From the NCBI GenBank assembly GCA_023231475.1, contig JALJEE010000871.1:1-27251 (forward strand): 27,251 nucleotides of DNA, in the 5' to 3' direction. Source of the stretch: Seison nebaliae (lineage: Eukaryota > Rotifera > Pararotatoria > Seisonacea > Seisonidae). The position numbers and the translations under genes were made by a program. Positions 23,690 through 27,251 of the stretch are shown one piece after another. Each line of letters begins with the position of its first letter. The stretch's first letter is position 1. The notes beneath the pieces are model-generated. The model was given only the letters and a program-made list of their open reading frames with translations, was not told the DNA's origin and ran no database searches.

Positions 23690-26600
23690 ATGAATGAAAA
23701 GATTCAAGCGATTGCAGATGTATTTTGTGGGAAACTTCAAAATATTCCATCCAGTTTTCCGAAAGTGGTCCGAGTATTTTTGAGCAGTACCTTCTCAGGT
23801 TTATTATTTTTTTTAATGAAATTTGAACAAATTTCAATATTTGAAGATATGCACCTGGAAAGGAATTGTGTCCTACAAAATGTAGTTCCACCATGTCGAG
23901 AGTATTGTCGTGAAGAATATGGTGTTGATTTTCAATTAGTTGACATGCGTTGGGGTATTCCAACTGATTGTACTAATAATCATACGGCTTCCGAATTATG
24001 TCTGAAAGAACTGAAAACCTGTCAAAAACTATCATTGGGACCGACATTTATTGTTAGCTTTTCATTTTTTTCTTCTTTATGTTCTTGGGTGAATTTAGCT
24101 CATCATTTCGAATAAATATGGTACTCGATTACTCTCACCATATATTGAAGCAGAAATTTACGAGAAGTTGATGGTTTATATTACGGAAGCAGAAGATAAA
24201 GAAAAGATAGAAAAATGGTATCAAAAAGATACAAATTCTCAACCGAATCAATATGTTTTAAGATCGATTAGTGAGAATATTCCAGAATTTGTAAATAAGG
24301 AAGATGCGAATATTCGAAAAATTGGTCGGAAGAAATGGTTCAACGAAGAAGATGAAATATTTGTCATATTCAGACGAGCTGCCAATTTGGCGTTTAAACA
24401 GGGTGAAATTGACAACGAACAACATCAAACATTCTTCTCATCCATCACCGAAGAAGAAGTACAAGAAGGTGTATTCAAATGGGAGAATTGGGAGAATTCA
24501 ACTATTATCGTTTATCGAGACATTTTAAAAGTAGATGAATGTGAAGACGAAAAAATTAGGAGGAAATTCTGTGAGATTTCTGAAGAAAGTAATTCGAATT
24601 TAAAAGAATTAAAAGAAAAGAAAATTCCAAATCATGTGGGAGAAAGAAATATAAAACAGTTTAAGGTAAATTTTTTAATTTATTAAAACAAATATTATTA
24701 ATATTTATTTTAAAATTTCACTTTAATCATCATCAAAAAATTAAGGTAAAATTTACAGATTTAATTGAAAAAGGGACAGATGGACAAATATCTTATTTGG
24801 GAGAATTGGAAAGATATTTGAAAGAGAAAGTTAAAGAACAAATTGATGCGGCGGCGAAAGCATTTCAGATGAAAAATATCATTCCCAAACTACAAAGGTT
24901 GTTGGGCTTAAATGAATCGAAAATTATTGAAAGATTTTGGAAGAATGAATTGATAGAAATAATGGATCAAGCGAATCAGTTTAAGGAGAAAACTGAATAT
25001 TTTCAAGGTCGAAGAAATGAGTTGAATCACATAAAAAATTATATTTTATCTCAAAATAAGGAACCGATAGAAGGACCTTTAGTAGTTTATGGAGAATCGG
25101 GATGTGGAAAAACTTCGATTTTAGGAAAAGCTGCCGAAGAATGTTATAACTGGTTTGGTGAAGAAGATATAAAGAACGTTCGAACAGTTTTAAGATTTCT
25201 TGGAACTACACCAAAATCCTCTTCATTAATGGGATTATTAAACAGTGTTGTCTTCCAATTAAGCGTTACATTGAAAATTCGAGTCCCCATTGTCGATTTA
25301 CCATATAAAGAATTTATAATATGGTTCAAAGAATGGTTAAATGAAATTTGTGCAGTTCGTCAAAATTATTTTATCGTAATTTTTTTGGATTCACTGGATC
25401 AACTTTGTGATGGTTCCGACATGAAATGGGTACCAAGAAATTTCCCACCCAACTGTCGAATCATTCTTTCTACTCTACCGGATTATAAACAGATATTGCC
25501 GACGTTAAAAAGTTATTCTAAAAATATCGATCACTTTTTAGATGTTCCAAATTTGGAACCAGAAACGGCAGAAAAAATTTTGGTTTGTTGGTTCGATAAA
25601 ATCAAACGAAATTTGACAACGGAACAATTAGAGAAAGTTCATAAAATTTTAGGCAAACGACCATTGGCACTTCATTTAAAATTAATTTTTGACATAACAT
25701 CCAAATGGAAATCATTCGATCTCATTGACATTAGTTCTTGTGGAGATACACCGAAATCGATTCTCTATGTATTCAAAGGTTGATAAGTTTATTAGAATTT
25801 AAATTTAATTTCTCTTTCTATACAGAATTGGAGAATGTTTATGGGAGAGAATTAGTAAGAAAATCGATAATTTATTTGAATACTTCGCGAAATGGTATGA
25901 CAGAATCAGAATTAGTTGATATTTTGAGTTTAGATGATTTGGTCTTACAGGAAGTTGCTAGTTTTCATATGCCCCCAATCAAACGTATACCAAGTTAATG
26001 AAATTTACAAAATTCTTCCAAATTCGTTTTATTCATTTTTAATTAATGCCTCTAAGGTGTTTTATGGTCCCGAATTCGATACGATTTAAAAGAGTATCTT
26101 GTCGATCGTGATTCTGATGATGTGACAGTTGTCTATTGGTATCATCGTCAATTTATTGAAGTATCAGAAAGTTCATATTTTGGGGAATTGAATCAATCAG
26201 AACAAAAAGAAATATTTCAAAATCTTTGTGATTATTATACGGGCAAATGGGCAGATGGACAAAAAAAAGAATTGAAATATGGAGAACATTTAGCGGAGAA
26301 ATTGGGAACTGAAGGTGAAGTTTCTGATCGGTTAATGCCGAAACAACAATTGGAAACGTTGTCATCTGATGGACTAACTACAATTTATAATAAACGGAAA
26401 CTTTTTGAATTACCGAGAACACTTTCAAAAATCAATGTCAATTTTTCCATCGATTTAGCAATCGACAATACCGTTTTCGACTACAAATTTATTCGAGCTG
26501 CATTTGAGTATATGGAAGGAGAAGAAGTATTTGCAATGATAGAGACTTATACCGATATAGGTACAAGGGACAGATTAGTGACGAAGAAAGGTGAAGAATT

Positions 26601-27251
26601 TAATATTATGCAGCGACTTCTTTTGTTACTTTGGGTTCATCTAATAAAAATTCCGCATGATATTGGGGTTTATCTCAAAGCTCATTCAATGCAGTATTAT
26701 GGAATTCTTCCAGTTTTTACCAAATTAATTGGAAAAGTGACAGATTATGCTGCTGCCCATTCAGGAATTACAATACCATTCCAACAACATTCAGTGTCAA
26801 ATGGTGTGTTAATTTTTCAAATGAAGAAACATAAGAAACCGATAAAGAAAGCTGTGATGGATGACGATGACGATTACTGTTTAACATTAGCTGAGAATAT
26901 TATCGCATTAAATATGAAAACCGCTTTTGAGAAAAAAGAATTATTTTTACCTTCCGAACATTTTTTCGATATGGTAATAATGGACGATGTGGTAATAGCA
27001 CTGTCATCTGACTATATATATTCACAAACATTAGAACAAATTCCGGTTGAAAATATTACTATTAACGAACTACGTAAAAGTATTGACATCTTATCATCGT
27101 CAACCTTCATACAAATGGTTGTGTTAAATACAACTATCGTTATACGATTTCATCCCAATCAAAATTTAGTATATGTCGTTGCTATTACCGATAAGACGAA
27201 GAATGTAGTTATCCAAACACCACAACCTGTCAGAGAAATGTTTAAAATCCA
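23690..27251 (+). CDS. DUF4062-NACHT-WD repeat protein (NWD1-like STAND ATPase), 3' end missing
   Basis: Six exons are inferred: 23690-23798, 23847-24052, 24099-24665, 24746-25778, 25826-25993 and 26057 to the window edge, giving 1092 residues so far. Residues 27-45 (VRVFLSSTFSDMHLERN) and DFQLVDMRWGIP, then CLKELKTCQKLSLGPTF, are the DUF4062 N-terminal domain found in NWD/TEP1-type proteins. The NACHT ATPase has Walker A GESGCGKTS at 410-418, Walker B IFLDSLDQL at about 506-514 (LDSLD 508-512), and ILSTLPDY shortly after. VLWSRIRYDLKEYL and VTVVYWYHRQF follow in the winged-helix/superhelical part. The last exon stays open past the edge and has begun poorly conserved C-terminal sequence where WD repeats are expected; none is yet clear. 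NWD proteins are STAND switches that oligomerise on nucleotide binding; the ligand here is unknown. Confidence 0.9.

Overview
The window is animal nuclear DNA. It is very AT-rich and compactly spliced, with 32 introns inferred by eye, most of them 39-65 nt. It carries animal polarity and Hippo-pathway genes (an Lgl homologue and a Salvador homologue), a PYM-type exon-junction-complex recycling factor, a NACHT/WD-repeat STAND ATPase and an intronless nuclear tRNA-Leu(UAA). A well-conserved CFAP91 (MAATS1) shows that the organism builds motile 9+2 cilia or flagellated sperm. That argues against nematodes and against arthropod groups with non-flagellated sperm. A small-genome invertebrate fits best; I cannot name the phylum from the sequence.

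Layout: 1-1873 no recognisable gene; 1874-5554 (+) Lgl; 5841-9305 (+) CFAP91, 17 exons; 9306-12587 a gene-poor stretch with two decayed DNA-transposon pieces, a pogo/Tigger-like helix-turn-helix fragment on the minus strand and a fragment of a different transposase on the plus strand; 12588-13988 (-) Salvador with two WW domains and a SARAH domain; 14141-15105 (+) unassigned coding-like open frames; 15106-17193 nothing recognised; 17194-18060 (+) a membrane-anchored YccV-like domain protein, whose coding end overlaps by 17 nt that of convergent PYM (18044-18764, -); 19168-20619 and 20868-22289 (-) two intronless diverged paralogues that appear to be ubiquitin-specific-protease-like; 22678-22760 (-) tRNA-Leu(UAA); 23690-27251 (+) a DUF4062-NACHT-WD protein running off the right edge.

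There is no operon-like theme. The genes act in separate cell systems: polarity, Hippo signalling, cilia, exon-junction recycling, and probably ubiquitin and innate-type ATPases. The two signals I find most novel are the USP-like gene pair, which keeps a Cys/His/Asn-Asp catalytic pattern although the rest is unrecognisable, and a splice-donor bias: about 27-28 of 32 inferred introns start with GTT instead of GTA/GTG, and the longest introns are the ones with GTA. Splice sites were chosen by reading frame and family conservation, without transcripts. The multi-exon reconstructions of the five complete spliced genes all come out as whole numbers of codons.
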